From Trochalopteron elliotii (Eukaryota > Chordata > Aves > Passeriformes > Leiothrichidae), in assembly GCA_024734555.1 (NCBI GenBank), contig JANPWX010000160.1, forward strand, positions 499,465 through 563,464: a stretch of 64,000 nucleotides of DNA, read 5' to 3'. Shown here piece after piece: positions 13,001 to 26,848 of this stretch; the first letter of the stretch is position 1, and the number at the start of each line of letters is the position of its first letter. The notes below the pieces were generated by a model. That model was not told the origin of the DNA. It searched no databases and saw only the letters and a program-made list of their open reading frames with translations. The position numbers and the translations under genes were made by a program.

Positions 13001-13125
13001 AAAAAAAAAAAGAAGAAAAAAAAAGAGATTTTGCTCAAATCTGACTTCAGAGTAATTGAGGAAAACCAGGGAATTTTGAAAATTGGGTCTTTCAGGTGGG
13101 GTATGTGCTAGTGTTTTGGTGGGTG
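10091..13125. other. Non-coding, nothing recognised
   Basis: Composition returns to AT-rich. There is no exon-like open frame with splice sites that I could match to a known protein, and no repeat family that I can name. Confidence 0.4.
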
Positions 13126-13221
13126 TTTTTTTTTTTTTTTTTTTTTTTTTTTGTTTGTTTGTTTGTTTGTTTGTTTTTGGGTTTTTTTTTGGTTTTTTTT
13201 GGTTTTTTTTTTGGTTTTTTT
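13126..13221. repeat. Composite T / GTTT / GT-rich simple repeat
   Basis: A run of about 27 T (13126-13152) is followed by six or so GTTT units and then G or GG separated by runs of eight to ten T. Read on the minus strand it is poly-A followed by CAAA-type repeats. Long phenylalanine-rich frames across it are artefacts. Confidence 0.9.
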
Positions 13222-16200
13222 CCAAGAAAACTTGGGAGAGTGTTAGGCTTGCTGGGATTCAAATCAATTGAATTTCAACAGAATAACAGCAAAATTGTCA
13301 GTCTTTATGCAGCTCTGAATGTATGTGAACTGCAGGAAAGGTGTGGCAGGGGTGGGGATTCCTTGATAACTTCCATGTAGCTACTGCAGGTTACAGGTAC
13401 CTCTGAGCATGAAGCTGCCTGGCTTTCAGTGTGAGCAGCCCAGGAATGTTCCACAATTTGTCACTGTGTGATAGTGCCTTGTTCTGCTCCAGTTTTGTTG
13501 CTCACAGCCCAGCTAATTCTCTTAAAGTTGAGATGAGGGTGATTGCAATTATGAGAGCAGCACAAGAAATGTAGGCAGTGCTTGGAGAAAGGTAGGAAAG
13601 AAAGATTTGCTGTGTCCATTTCCATTGACTACTTTGTCAGTCTTCTTATTTATCAGGTGGGGTGCTGAGAGCATAAACTATCCTACAGTTCTGGCTGTAT
13701 TACATTTGGAAATTAGAGACTTCACAAAATGAAAGTAAGTCACATTACTGTGGTGTCACCCAAAGCCCTTAATGATCTGAGCTAAGAGAGGATTCAAAAG
13801 GGCCAAGAGTTGCTCTAAATTGTGTCAGAACTGCAGCTCTGTGAAGAGAAGTACACATTTTTGAACTGGTAAAGAGGAGTTGCATTAATTACATGGCATG
13901 GCACGCTACAACACCAACACCATTAAAAAGTCAGCCTTTAAATCTTAAAACACTTCTCGTTCCTACTATCCTCATTATTAACATCCCTATTCTACATTAA
14001 TGCCTCTGGCAGGAGGTGAAAGCTGTTCAGGGTGAAAAGAAATTAGTTTCATTTTTCAGTAATTATGGGGAATACTGTTCACTGGCTTTAGTCACCCTCT
14101 CAAGTTATTCTAGTGCTTCTGGTTAAAAAGATCCTGATCTATGGTATTTCGCTAATGATCAACAGTTTTAGAAATGACATTTTTCAGCAGCACAGCCTCT
14201 ATTATTGGGACACTCTTTCCCTTTGGGCAACTGCCAGATTTTTCAAAACCAATGGGAAAGCTTATGAAAGGTTAAGTTCCTTTCCCTGCCCCTGCCTTCT
14301 TTATAAACTTGAGATCACTACTGCTTAGGATGCAAACTAATGTTTCCAGTTTTCAGGGGAAAAGACCACCTCTTCCAAGACAGATATTTAAATAATCTGT
14401 GACTGTGGGGAAGCAACAAGGGGAGAGACCCTGAAGAATATGGCAAAGATTAAGTGGAAGTGAAATAACAGTGTGCCAAGGTAGTTCTTATCATACAATA
14501 TGGTAAATTTTCTATGGATAAATAAAGTATTCTAATTTGTCAGGTGCATTTTCCTGTTCTCATTTCAAGTGGTCCTTTTGTTTCAAAAGGTTGAATGACA
14601 GAAAATTAAAAAATTGCAGCAGGTGATGAAGATGCATTTTGAGACATGCATTCTGGAGGACTGAGTAGGTACCTTCTACTGAGTAACATGAAAGTTTGCT
14701 TTGTTCTTTGTTGTCATTCTGAAATGTATTTTTGTAGTACTTGGAAACAACAGTGGTCTGTCACTGGAATGTACTGTGTTGCAGTTTTGGTTACTTTCCA
14801 GTAATCTTATCAACACATATGAAGTGTTGATTCTCAAGTTACAGAAAACTTCAAGAAAGTTCTAATGCATCCATTTATAGTGTCTTGCAAAGGACTAGTG
14901 ACAGTCCAGATACCTGATTTCTGTCACCATTTTCTTACTTGCAATAAATTTGTTCCTCAAGTGGCCCCATCTGTGCCCTTTGCAAAGTGTCTCTGACAGT
15001 TTCCCTGGCACTTTATGAAATGCTCTGTGGTGTGCAGGAACTGCTGCTCTTTGAGGCATGGCAGGGGACCATGACACTTCTTCAGAGTGTACTGGCCACA
15101 GAGCAAGAAAGAGTTTCTTGCTGGGATGGCCTTGGACCCCCAGACATGTTTGAGACCTTTCATCTTGGACAAACTTCGTTGTGACAATTTTTATCTTTGA
15201 AGAACTAATTGAACTGTCCACCTTTTTACTACATTAACAGTTCTAATTAAAATGATCCTGGCTGTAGTAACTTCATTTTTGAAGCAGTTCAGCACTCTGA
15301 GATCAAGAGTTACTTAAACTTCTTGTGCTTGGCATTGTACTTGTAAATGATAGCACATCTTTCTTTCACTTCTTTCTGAAAGAACAGGCTGCATTTTAAA
15401 ATAATAATAATTTCTTTTCTTGCTTAATAGCTCTATTAAGTACCTACAGCACAAAGTATCATAACTTAAATGCTTTTGATTAAGGAACTTAATTAGATCT
15501 TAAAATTCTCCTTCCAATGAAATACCTCATCTTCCCCAAAACTGGAACATGGAAGTCTTCAGCAAACTGCAGCAAGGTGTTCTATATGAATAGTTTATAC
15601 TTTTCTGCCACCAGATCACCTGTGTAATAAAAAGGCCCTTATTCTTTAAGGCTACAGGCAAGCAGTAGGATGCAGAGAAACATATTGGGACCAGCTGAAT
15701 GAGACTTCCCATAGAACATCAGAATTTTTCTTCTAGTGAATATGAAATCTTGCCTTTGGCACTAAGCTGTATTGAATGCTTCAGAAGGGAATGAAAGGGA
15801 AAATCTTTCTCTAAGCAGGAAGGTAACTTTGAATGCAGGGCTGGAATGTATGGATTTCTACCTCTTCTCCATTTGGTGCTTTGATTTGCTTTCCCTTTGC
15901 CTCGACTGGCTGTGCTACAATGCCAGTATTTTTTCCTGTTCTTTAGAGCTGAAAATACTAACACACAATATTGGGATTGGTGAACTCTTCAGCTGATCAA
16001 ATGCCATATGCAACCTTGTTTCTGTTTTATGGTAAACATAAGATCTCACACTGTTATGGAATGGTAAAAGCTATACTGTCCTTTTTATTTTAATGCTTGT
16101 TTAAGAGCAGTCCTTGATCCTTTGCTTGTGGTTGTTTTGAGGTGCCTTTTGTAAAAGCTTAAAAAACAAAGCAGCCATGCACTGAGCTATTATGCATAAA

Positions 16201-19200
16201 TAAGGTAACAGAAAGTCTTTCATTGCCTACATTTGGGGCTCCCTTTCTTAAACAAAAAGCCTCTGGCTTTGCTTACCCATCCCTCTGGACTGGCTGCACG
16301 GCTGTCTGTAACTGTATGAAAAACCTTGATGGGTAGACAAGATTGACCTTGTCTCTGCTGTGAGTGTGAGGCTCTCATTATCCATTTGCAGTAGATCTGC
16401 CCTTCTGGCCCACTCAGTGTTTGTGAGCTAATCTTCTGGATTCATGGAGGGAAATAAGTATTAGGAAGAAGGATTTTAAGCTGAACTTCTTCAAGATGTG
16501 TGAGCATGACTTGGAAGATGGCAGAGGTGTGCTTATTTATAGATATGCAAATATCTATGCTTATTAGCTACAGAGAAGCTGTAAGGGGGAGAAACTGAAT
16601 AAACAGGGAATGAAGAAAGCTGATTTGGGTGGTCTGGTAGACCAGTGCCCAGTCAGGTCCCAAATATCTTTACCATGAAGGAGAGAGTCTGAAAGCCTGA
16701 ATTGGGTCTTACAGCCTGGCACATTGATTGAGGGAAGGGGGATAGACTGAGAGGGGGATTCCTGTAGGAACTGTAAGGGTAACATAGAAGAGAAACTGTG
16801 AAAGCCAGGATCAGAAAGTGAGAAATGGATGAAGCCCTGTGGAGAACATGTATTACCATAGTTTGGAGAGGAAATTTGGAAGTGCTCCTGCCAGAGGAGG
16901 GATGTGGTGGCTTTTACCAAAGCTGGGACAGTTGTGGAAGGACTACAAAGATATAAGGGGCATGGAAGCCATAAAAGAAAGAAGAATGTCCCTGCTTCAG
17001 CTTCTGTAGGTGTGAGGAATATTTACAAAGCACTTCCACTGAAGGACCAGTCCTGGCCCAGCATGTAGTTGGTGTGTTCTACCTTGGGCAGATCCTGCAG
17101 TGCTTCTCCCAAGCCAGTTCTTCCTCTCTTCAGAGATTCTGTCTTCTCCTTCTCCTTCCCCTTCCCCTTCCCCTCCCTTGGCTTTCTTCTTGGCACGGGT
17201 TCTGTACTCCCTGACTTTTACTGGACTGATTTTTGTGCCCTAATCCTGAGGGGCCACTGAATGAAGGAGGGGATTTATAGTGAGCTTTAGTGTACTTTGG
17301 CTGCCTGACATGAAACTGGCACCTGTACAGGGTTGCCTGCAAGGGGAGATAGGCTGAAGTAACCCATGTGGTGCTTTGTGAGGACATGGGATCTGCCTGG
17401 GTCAGGGGAATGATGTAGAAACTATTTAAAATGTCAATGAGAAGCAGAATTCTTTAGGCTTTTAATCTTAGTGAGTTCTTGCTTGATTTAGTCAAACCCT
17501 TCCCAGATGCTAGTCACCAATGAGACTTTACTCCAGAAACTTGAAGACTTGAGGGCCTGTCTGATTCACAGGGGGGATCACTATCAGCCTAATGGGACCT
17601 TGGTTGGAACTTTAATTACAAGAAGACAGTAAAAAGCACTGTTTAAGAAAAAAAAAAATCCCCTTATCAACTTTTGTTGCTAGTCTAGTCAGGCTAAAAA
17701 TTCTGCTTAATCTTAATGATTAGTAAGAGTTCTTCATTTCTGTTAAATAAATTACGAATTATTTGGAGGCAGTATATTAAAGAAGATCTAATCAAGATAT
17801 CCAGAATATTGTGACATATTTAAATCCCATAATATTTTAAAAAACATTTTTGAGGGAGTAAAAATACTTGATATACAATTAGAGGCAGTATGATTAATAA
17901 CCTTGGGCTCAGATTCAACTGCTTCCTTTGGGATTTAGGTTTTTTCTATATCTCTGGAACCAAATATATGCCTTAATTACCAATCAGTCAATGAAGGCAG
18001 AACTGAATTGTGGATGTATCTACTTGGATTTGTATTTGCATTTCTTCCACAGATTTGGATTAGTGAGGCTGAGTGTATCTGCAGGTTTTGATTGCTGTCA
18101 GGGAGAATGTGAATCCACACTATGATTTAGATTTTCAAAACCAGCAGACCTGTCTGTTTTGCATCGTTTGATATTTATGCCACATGCTAAACCAGCAAAA
18201 AGTAGCTGTTAGTGCAGGTAGTGTTAAATGCAGGAGCATTTAAAAGTTCTGAGAAGATTCAGGCCATTTAAAACCAGTGTAGTTTCTGGCCAGCCATATT
18301 TCTTTATGGAGGTTTCAGGAAGAATAGGAGATTTTGATATGTGAGAAACAAACCCATTTGGTTTGAAACCATTCTGGTTGCAGATAATCTGCAAGGCTGG
18401 AGCATAAAATCTGAATTGAAGACAAGAAAAGAGGAGCCAGATACTTTTAAAGTTTGGACACTCACAAGTTGATACAAAATCAGTGAGTGGACAATGCTCC
18501 TTAAATAGCTGTGTCAGTACTTTCTTTTTCTGCAGTAACAGGTGAGTCAATGCCTTTGAATCCAGTGGGATTGGGAAGCTCAGAATTTTGGAAGGTGTCA
18601 CCTCAGAGTACTTTGCTTGTCAGGTATAGCTGCAAGGAAAGAGGTTTCTGAGCTGAAGGTAGGGAGTGGGAAAATGTGTTTGAAGCCAGTCTTTACTGTA
18701 ATTCTGGGTATTACTTATTTCTCATAGCTTAAAATGGTGAATAGTAGGGGAAAAGTAGCTCCTTGTGACAGGGGAGACAAGGGATAAATGGGTGTACTGC
18801 CAACCTTTTTATCTTCTGAATTTTCTAAAATTGATTTTACTTCTGCACATGTTCATTCTGGAGTGTTGATAAGCTCTATGTTTTGGTCAAGAATGGCAGG
18901 CTTAGCTTTTTATTCTGAATGGTCAATTTTGAAACTCACTGTGAAAGAGCTCCAAGGTAAAATGGTTTTGATCATTACCAGCTGGTGTGTGCTTTGTAGA
19001 CTGTAATGTAAACCTGACATTCAATTTTGGTGGGATGATCTAATGAAGTGCTGAGATTTATTTTAGATAATAAAAATATACCCCCTTTTTCAAGGGTAAA
19101 CATGGATAAATTGTCAGATTCATAGCCCATCTCATACTATGTCTGCTGTGTTTTCCACAGTGCCTGAAATGGTCACTGTATGCCTGATTTATAAAGACAG

Positions 19201-19352
19201 TCTCACCTTGATGAGTACACAGTGTGTCACTTGAGCAGGATTCATGTCTTTATGGATTTCAGTGGAGAAATATAATGTGAGACAATATAAATATTGCAGC
19301 TGCTTGTTCTATCACATTGTCTGTTTTATTGGGCAGGTTACCTGTGGTGTAG
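13222..19352. other. Non-coding; polypyrimidine tract near 17137-17176
   Basis: No gene or transposon is recognised. The only notable element is a C/T-rich tract around 17137-17176 built of CTTCTC and CCTTCC units, which could form a triplex-prone purine/pyrimidine block. Confidence 0.4.
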
Positions 19353-19498
19353 TGATGTTGGGGGTTTTGTTGGTTGGTTGGTTGGGTTTTTTTGTTTGGT
19401 TGGTTTTGGTTTTGGTTTTTGGCTTTTTGTGGTTTTGTTGTTGTTGTTTTGTTTTTCTTTTTTTTCTCCTTTTTATTTTTTTCCTTTTTTTTTCTGAT
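19353..19498. repeat. G/T-rich then T/C-rich low-complexity tract
   Basis: TTGG and GTTTT units grade into a T-rich tract with scattered C. The asymmetry makes open frames on both strands, which are not credible genes. Confidence 0.85.
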
Positions 19499-22361
19499 AT
19501 TAATAAGAAAACAATATTCTGATAACATTGGTGGGGAAAACTCCTTTCCATTATATTTTGCAATAGGTGAATTGAATGAATTTGATAACAGTAAATAAGA
19601 TGTAATGTAAAACACTAAATATTATACCATTCTTGCATTTTCCTCCTCACCAGAGATGGAGAAAGATAAGTGGAGCAATTCTAGATGAGACCCAAACCAG
19701 TCAGACAGCAGCCAAATCATAGGCCAAAGCTCCCAGTTACCTGCCCTAAGAGTTAGCATACCTGGCTACTGCTAGGTGTAGGAGTATTGTTGTGAATGAG
19801 TAGTGCAGAAACAGGTCAGCTGTTTGACATTTTACACAACAGACAGCTAAAACTGTGCCCTGTGTGCTTCAGTGGAGGGATCTGTGTGTGGGCTGGCATC
19901 ACCTTCACATGACTTTTCTGTGCTCCATCATGGCACATAGGAAGGGTTATACTGACTGCATGCACACTTAAAACAAAGACAAAAGAACTTTTTCTTGTGA
20001 TCATAATGTATGTTAGTCTGTATCTATGAGTTTGAAGGTGAACTGTAGCCTGGAGCTTTCCTTTCCTGAGAAAGAAGCCACCTCCAGTAGTGTTTAATGG
20101 ATTGGGACAAGCTCTCAGTGCAGTCGCCTTGGGCTATTGCTTCCCGTGCTGCTGTTCTCTCTGCTTGAACATAATCTTAACACCTTTTGCAGCTCATGAC
20201 ATGCTTATGTTTGGATATGTTGAGGGGAAATTTCCTATATTAAGTGAAAATAAATCTGGACAGGATTTCCAGATTGGAGAATAACCGTGGAAAAGTTGGA
20301 TTATGAAGGCCTCTTTCATTTTCCCTAACTTGACAATGTAATTTTAAGTTCCATGAATAAAAGAGGACACTATTAGAAGAGGACACTATCTCACCCATAA
20401 AGATCCCATAAAGCTGAATGTGAAACATAGGGCCAGCACTGCTGTAATTGTTGAATTTAAACAGAAGAATTTGGGTCTCATGTGAAGTAGGTACACAATG
20501 GAAAACTTGATCTCTTCTGCAATTCTGATAAATGTGTCTTCAGTTAAAAAAAAAAAAAGTTGGTGGAAAAATGGCAACAGATGGCAGAATTTGAACAAGC
20601 TTATTTGTCTAGTTGTGTAAAAGTCACTGTGGCACAAACTGCCTGGAAAATGACTCTTGAAAGATTTATTCACATAGAAGGTGTTATGTACATATGCTCC
20701 TTACTAGGTGCAAGTTGGTTGTGCACTGACATGTGTGAATGCACAGGACTTCCCAAAGTGTCATTTTAAACTAAATATTTGGAGTTCTTCCTTAAGCCAG
20801 ATCAGAAAATATTTTTACAAGGTTGAATGTTTCTCTTAGACTTGTGTAAAGCAATCATTCTTATTCTCTAGCATGAGTCACAACTAACCGTGTCAATTGC
20901 TTCATAATATATTACTGAAATGGTCTGATGGCAGTGAGCAAGGCTTAGTCATGTCTGCCTTCCTCTTCTGTGTCTCTTCTGGGCTGTCTTGCCCTCACTG
21001 CTCAAGTGATGCACTGTGTAATGCTTCAACATATTCCAGGATTAAATTGAATGTGGAATGGGGAAGTGTCTGCCATTCTCAAAACTTGAATCCATTGTGA
21101 ATCTTCACTGCATATTTAATTCTGGGCACCTCTGTTGGAATGGATAGTTCTGAGAAATTTTGGCAAAAGTGCCTTACCACTGGTAAGTATCAGTTGTCAC
21201 TAGTGTAGCTAATGGAAGAAGGTGTCTTGTTCTTGACTCTGGTGCATTTTTTACAGCAGTGTCATGCTGGAAGACATTAGAGATGTTTGTTTACAGGCTT
21301 GCCTGTGAGGTTCCGGGGAGAGAAGCCAGGAAAATTGATGGTCCTTCTTAAGTAGCTGTTGTCTTTGGACAAAAATTACATGCATTTTACCATGTGAAGC
21401 TTGGGACACTTCCCAAGTCATTATTCAGGAGTGTGCAGGTGCACGCTGAGGCTTTGAAATTCCCACACATGAGAATGCCAACCTGACAATCATCCCTTGA
21501 AGCAGCATCAGCCCAAACAGGCTGTGCTCAGCCTTGCCTCTCATGCTGTGCTCTGAAAACAAACTGGAGCTGCATGCAGATGTGTTCCAGAGTCAGTGAA
21601 GTTGAAATGGTGAGGCTGGGATTTGTGCAGTGTATGCCAAACATCCTCAGCTGCCTCTGTGATTTCTTGTTGGGGGTAGGAATAGAGCATCCTTCATCTC
21701 AGTGTCAGCAACTTGTATCGAGAAGGCAACCATGGTTAAGAGAAATAACATCAGAAAAGAAAGTTCCCTTTTTATCTGTTCATTCCTGGTAATGTGGTAC
21801 CAGTTGAGCTGGCCTGACAAATTAATTTGTACAAAGACACTAAAACCAACTATGTAAAAAATTTGCAAATGTTTTATATACATTGAACTCATTTTCTAAT
21901 AAATTTTTTCGTCATTATATCTCCCTCCAAGGTTTTGCAAATTTGTAGGTGCTTTAGTATGTATAATGCTATTTGCATAGGATTTTTTCCTATGTACTTT
22001 ATCTGGCTGTATATAAGCAAATAATTGTACATGGATTTGTCATAGGTGTGCTCTTGCTGTCAGTAATGGTGTTGCCCAAACAGGAAAAAGAGTGCAAAGA
22101 AATGGGATTAAGTTCATGTACCATATAATGCATGCAGTCCATGTGTGGGCCTCTCTCCCTTACTCTGTGTACTCTGTACTCCTTCTTTCTCAAAAAAGAT
22201 ACTCTTTGATCATCCGAAGATGGATTTTCTCAGTAAGTTGCTCAAATGAGGCAGGGGAGGAGGGGAATCATCAGAATTCAGTACCTACAATTTAAAAACT
22301 TTAAAAACTCTTTACTTCAATCATTATATAAGATGATCTGTAAACAAGTAAACCAAATTGC
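19499..22361. other. Non-coding, nothing recognised
   Basis: AT-rich sequence without an assignable gene or repeat. Confidence 0.4.
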
Positions 22362-22413
22362 AGAATCAATTAAATTGGAAAAGACCTCTGAGATCACTGA
22401 GTCCAAATTGTGG
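22362..22413 (-). mobile_element. Short CR1 3'-end remnant
   Basis: The plus strand reads AGAATCAATTAAATTGGAAA and then 'gacctctgagatcactgagt', which resembles the antisense CR1 3' end. Only about 50 bases are recognisable. Confidence 0.5.
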
Positions 22414-23062
22414 CAAAAATAAAAGTGAACTCCTATCCTCAATTCATATTCTCTTTTGACATTGTGCAATCTGATGGGCTCAAACATTGGTGATTGTTAT
22501 GAAAGAAACCTCTGGAAGCCCATCATGGAAATTCTGAAAAGTTATGGACATAAGGAGTTAAGAGAACTCATTTTAATATCTTGATTCCTTTATTTTTGGG
22601 GGCATAGGCCCCCATAGACTGACACATCTGGTATGAGGTCAGCTATGGTAAGTAAATATGGTAGTGGGGAGACTTAAATGATAAAACCCCCAGCAAATCA
22701 CCATCACTCTAATTGTGCACATTGGAAGGATGACTTTCTTGGGTACACAAATGTCTCAAGAACATGACTTCACTTAGATCTCAATGAATTTCACTTACAG
22801 AGCGTCCCAACATCAAGTTCTTAAATTATCCCCTAATTAAAATATTATTGCTATCTTCAGTTTCAGACTCTGCAAAAGCAGATAATAAAGTGCACACTTA
22901 GTTTACACCATTTGTTTTTGTGTCTCTGTTAATCCCTTCTTCTGCTATAGGCTTTAGAGCACTTTGAGGAGTATGGTGGGAGATTCTGTTCTGTTTGTGC
23001 CTTCACACCTCACCTTCTGTGACTGCTGGAGCTGGGTCCTTACCTCTGAATGGACACTGTGA

Positions 23063-23357
23063 GTGTTTGACTCCTCATATGCTGACCATGAAATGCCAGG
23101 GTGGGATTTCAGGACTTTTCAGTGTTTGACTCCTCATACACTGACCATGAAATGCCAGGGTGGGATTTCAGGAGTTTTCAGTGTTTGACTCCTCATATGC
23201 TGACCATGAAATGCCAGGGTGGGATTTCAGGACTTTTCAGTGTTTGACTCCTCATACACTGACCATGAAATGCCAGGGTGGGATTTCAGGACTTTTCAGT
23301 GTTTGACTCCTCATATGCTGACCATGAAATGCCAGGGTGGGATTTCAGGAGTTTTCA
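23063..23357. repeat. Tandem repeat, five units of 59 bp
   Basis: Units begin at 23063, 23122, 23181, 23240 and 23299, each opening GTGTTTGACTCCTCATA. Spacing is exactly 59 bp in every case. Units 1, 3 and 5 carry CATATGCTGACC where units 2 and 4 carry CATACACTGACC. A second variable site (GGACTTTT or GGAGTTTT) reads C,G,C,C,G across the five units. The array is otherwise nearly identical, which suggests recent expansion. There is no coding signal. Confidence 0.97.
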
Positions 23358-25929
23358 GTGTGTCAGGTGTAATGGAGAGCTGCCCCAGATGGAGCTGAGT
23401 GAAGTGTCCCCAGTGCTGGGAGCAGGCTAAGCATGATGAGAGGCTGCAAGGGAGGTTTGTTTGACTGGAGTGTGGGCACTGCTGTCAGGACCTGAGCTGT
23501 TTGGAGTTACTAACTCAAGGGTGGGCAAAGGTCTAGGGCAGTAGGGCTTGTGAGCACAGGGGAAGGGCAGGAAAGGATCAGGAGTAAAAATATTGAAAAA
23601 TTTCAAGTGAGAGCTAGGAGTACGTTCAATAATCAATCCAGTAGTGACAAAATTTCCCTCTTACCTGAGATTCACCTCAATAAGAATTTAAAAACCAATT
23701 GAATTAACAAAATTATTTTGTCTAATATTTACCTTGGCTGACCTCTGAGCTAGATTGTTGTTTGAAAAGAGGATTTTTTTGTGCAGCCTTTGATTTCCAC
23801 TTTCCATAAGAAATGAAATATTTCTCTGTGAAGAAAATATAAAATATGGGAATGAATTCAGAATGAACACCTCTGAAGAAATTCAATTGCATTGAAATGA
23901 AAATGCCAAGATTTTATATGTGGGGAGAAACAAGACAAGATAATCCAAAGGGAAATAAGCAGTCTGAAAACTTACTACAATCTAGTAAAAATTATTGCTT
24001 TTTACTTTAAAATTTTGCTTGACATGAAAATATTAGTTTACTTGTCTGCTGCCTTGATTTTTTTTGTTCAAGATATTGCATTTCTTCTGGCTTTAAAATG
24101 CATCTTTACAAATATTCTTCTAAAACCACTTGTTACCTTGTTTCTACTGCTCAGCAGGGAATGGGAGCTGAAAGTAACAAAGCCAAATTAATGCAAATGG
24201 CCAGTATTAAGCACCTGTGAGTATTAGAAGGGTGCTTCTTTCTTCCCTTAAAAACTGTAAACCAGATACTGCTGTGCCATATACAGCTTATTTTAAACAT
24301 GCAAACCACTGATCAGTTTTTGTTTAAAGAGTGCTTGTTATTCCAGACAAAATAAATCCTGTCAAAGTCTTCACCTCCATTTGTAATTAAAAATGTAACT
24401 TCCCTGTTGTTTTCTTTTACTGTAAATTAATTAAAATAGATTATGGAGGGGGTAGTGGTAGGTAAAGTATGGGTTTGATACAATCAGAAGTGCAATTTTG
24501 CACTGGTATTGCTGGTATTTTTTCACTCATACAGTGAGCCCTTGCTGATCTGGGAATGTACCAAGCCTTTCAGTTGTAAATGTGACTCTATGAATTTATG
24601 TGGATGTGTAGATTAAGCTGAAAAGGAACTGGGAGGAGGCAGGAGGAGGAGGGAGAATCAGGTCAGAAATGTGAATCCAGCTGAAGAATGAAGTCCCTCC
24701 ATGTTACTCTTAAAGCACTCTAAAACTAGCAGAGGTCTGAATACAAATGATGCCCACCTTTTTTTCTGGTTTCCTCACAGAGCTGACCCATGACTCTGCA
24801 TGTTCCCTCTGCTGCAGTGCTGCTGCAATAGGATGAGCTGAGATTCTTCTCCCAGTGGAAGTTCACCTGTTCACTGAGCACACTGAGCTCTGGTACACTG
24901 ACCTGCTGGCAGGATCAGACCCTGAAGAAGCCTAAGAAGGCTACAATATCCAATATGTCCTCTCCTTGTGTTGGTGACTGCAGCTACAGACCATCATTGC
25001 ATCAATCAGAGCACCATCACTTCTCAGAACACTTAATATCATTGAAAGCTGAGGATGGCTTCACTTAAATTCCTAATGGTGGTCTTGGCTATGACTCCTC
25101 ACACCCCAGTCCACCCTCCAAGAATTCCCAGCACTATCAGAATCTGCTCCATCTGCACTAGGAGTGATCTTTGTGCCTTGTTTTCCCCTGGATGCTCCTG
25201 TCAGTGACCTGGTGTGTGAGGCTCCTGGCTGTGCCTGCCTGCTGGCTGGGCAGTCTGAGCTAACAGACCCCAGCCTGCTGCTCCTGATCTGAGCTGGACT
25301 AGCAAAAACATTGCTTTAAATACAAAGGCTGTTCTGCAGTCATGTGAGCACACCAACAAGTCTTTGAGTGTGTGGAGAAGTGGGATGGGTGGGGGCTGCT
25401 GCAGCAGCAAGGCAGTGATGAGGAGCTTGGGCAGACAGGGAAGGGCAACAGGTTTCATAGGACAGTGCAAGTTTCTCATTAGTTTTCTAAAGCAACCAAT
25501 TTTTCTCTGAACAAAAATGGAAAGTGTGATGTCAGACTTGATATGTAAAGTATTTGTCAGTGAAGCTTTCAGGATTTTGAAACAATTTTTTTCCCTTTTA
25601 AAATTTTTAAAACCCAAAAAATATACTGGGGAAACTCTGATGCCAGTTCTTGTGGCACATGAAACTATCCATGGGGATATATGGGGAGCTGAACCTGGAA
25701 ACAGATGGAAACAAGCATTGTTTCTTAGGTGTTTGCATTTGTACAGTGCCAGCTGTGGTGGAACTCTTGGCTGTGGAATACAAACTCTAGAAATTACTGG
25801 GGAGTCCAGGTTTGGCATTGTGATGGAGTTTGATCCTTGTTCCAGTATGGCCAGTTTAAATATAACGTCAAGTGGATAAACGACATGTAAACAAGGGTTG
25901 TGTATACAGAATTTCAGTGAAAATTTACA
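23358..25929. other. Non-coding, nothing recognised
   Basis: Mostly AT-rich with a more GC-balanced block at about 24770-25300. An open frame on the minus strand at 25201-26007 runs through the SINE at 25930-26070 and is not a credible gene. No known protein was recognised. Confidence 0.4.
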
Positions 25930-26070
25930 GAGCTGAGACTGGCTCAGTTGGTCAGAGCTTGGTGCTGGTAATGCCAGGGCTGGGGGTTTGATTCCTGTGT
26001 GGACCATTCACTCGAGAGTTTGGCTTAAGAATTCTTGTGGGTGACTTCCAAATCAGAATATCCTGTGATT
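25930..26070 (+). mobile_element. TguSINE1-type SINE (tRNA-Ile head, CR1-like tail)
   Basis: The 5' part resembles tRNA-Ile, with an A box TGGCTCAGTTGG at 25940-25951 and a B box GGTTTGATTCC at 25985-25995. The B box carries a C-to-T change at the usual CpG. The region after the tRNA-like 'gtggaccattcac' reads as a CR1 3' end ('attcttgtgggtgacttcca', then 'cagaatatcctgtgatt'). A tRNA-Ile head joined to a CR1 tail is the structure described for TguSINE1 in zebra finch, mobilised in trans by CR1. The anticodon loop is mutated, so this is not a working tRNA gene. Confidence 0.85.
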
Positions 26071-26848
26071 AGAGACAGTAACTAGTGGAATGTCAAGTAT
26101 TTTATTCTCACAAGACACTCTGGTAGAGATGAAAAAGTCTTCTCAAGCACAGAAATTGAACTAAAACACCTGGAATATTTTTTGCATGTTAAGTCAGATA
26201 TAATTGTTACTAAAATTAGCAAGTGCAAATTGTTTGCAGCAATGAAAAGAACTACCCTGTTGGGCAGGAAGTGGCATTTATTCTTGCTTGTTGTTATGAT
26301 GGAAAGATTTGATATTCCTGGTGACTATGAAGATTAAACCAGAGATTTATGTTAATGCAAAGGATTAAAAGAATTTTAATAACACTTATAAAGATGCAAA
26401 TGTTCGCCTGCATTTTATCTTTTTGCAGATGAATGTGCCATAAGGGAAATATTGAAGGGGGAGAACACATCCTCACTCTGCATTGCAACATCTGGCTTAA
26501 TACTGCTCTCGCATGGTCATTTAGTATTAGTTGTTTTCACCAGTGTGTTTATGAACAGTGTGAGTATGATTAGACTTTTTCTCCCTAACTAACTTAAGAA
26601 CATCAGGAAACAGTGATCAGCATCCACCTTCAAACACATAGGGCCTGTGTATGGCTTTCAACACACTGTAAATATTACTCAGTGTATTTTCTTTCTTGCT
26701 ACACCATCACTTTCAGACTTATTTTCAGGACAGTAAAGAGCTTGAAACACTGGCTGCACTTTAGAATTGCCAGCTGTGCTTCCCTCATTTCAAACACACT
26801 GTCCCCCAAGTGCAAACACAGGCCACACCAGCCTGGAAAATTCTGTGC
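26071..26848. other. Non-coding region downstream of CHST8
   Basis: AT-rich sequence with no assigned gene. A further AATAAA on the minus strand (plus 26277-26282) could act as a distal poly-A signal for CHST8. Confidence 0.4.

Noticed and set aside
13083..13380. Phenylalanine-rich frames
   Set aside because: They are artefacts of the T/GTTT simple repeat at 13126-13221.
22597..22615. Small GGGGGC...GCCCCC-type hairpin
   Set aside because: It is too short and isolated to support any function.
25930..26004. Functional tRNA-Ile gene
   Set aside because: The anticodon loop and several stem positions are mutated, and the sequence runs into a CR1-like SINE tail.
25201..26007. 268-codon minus-strand open frame
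   Set aside because: It starts inside the SINE, has no protein features that I recognise, and no splice or promoter context.
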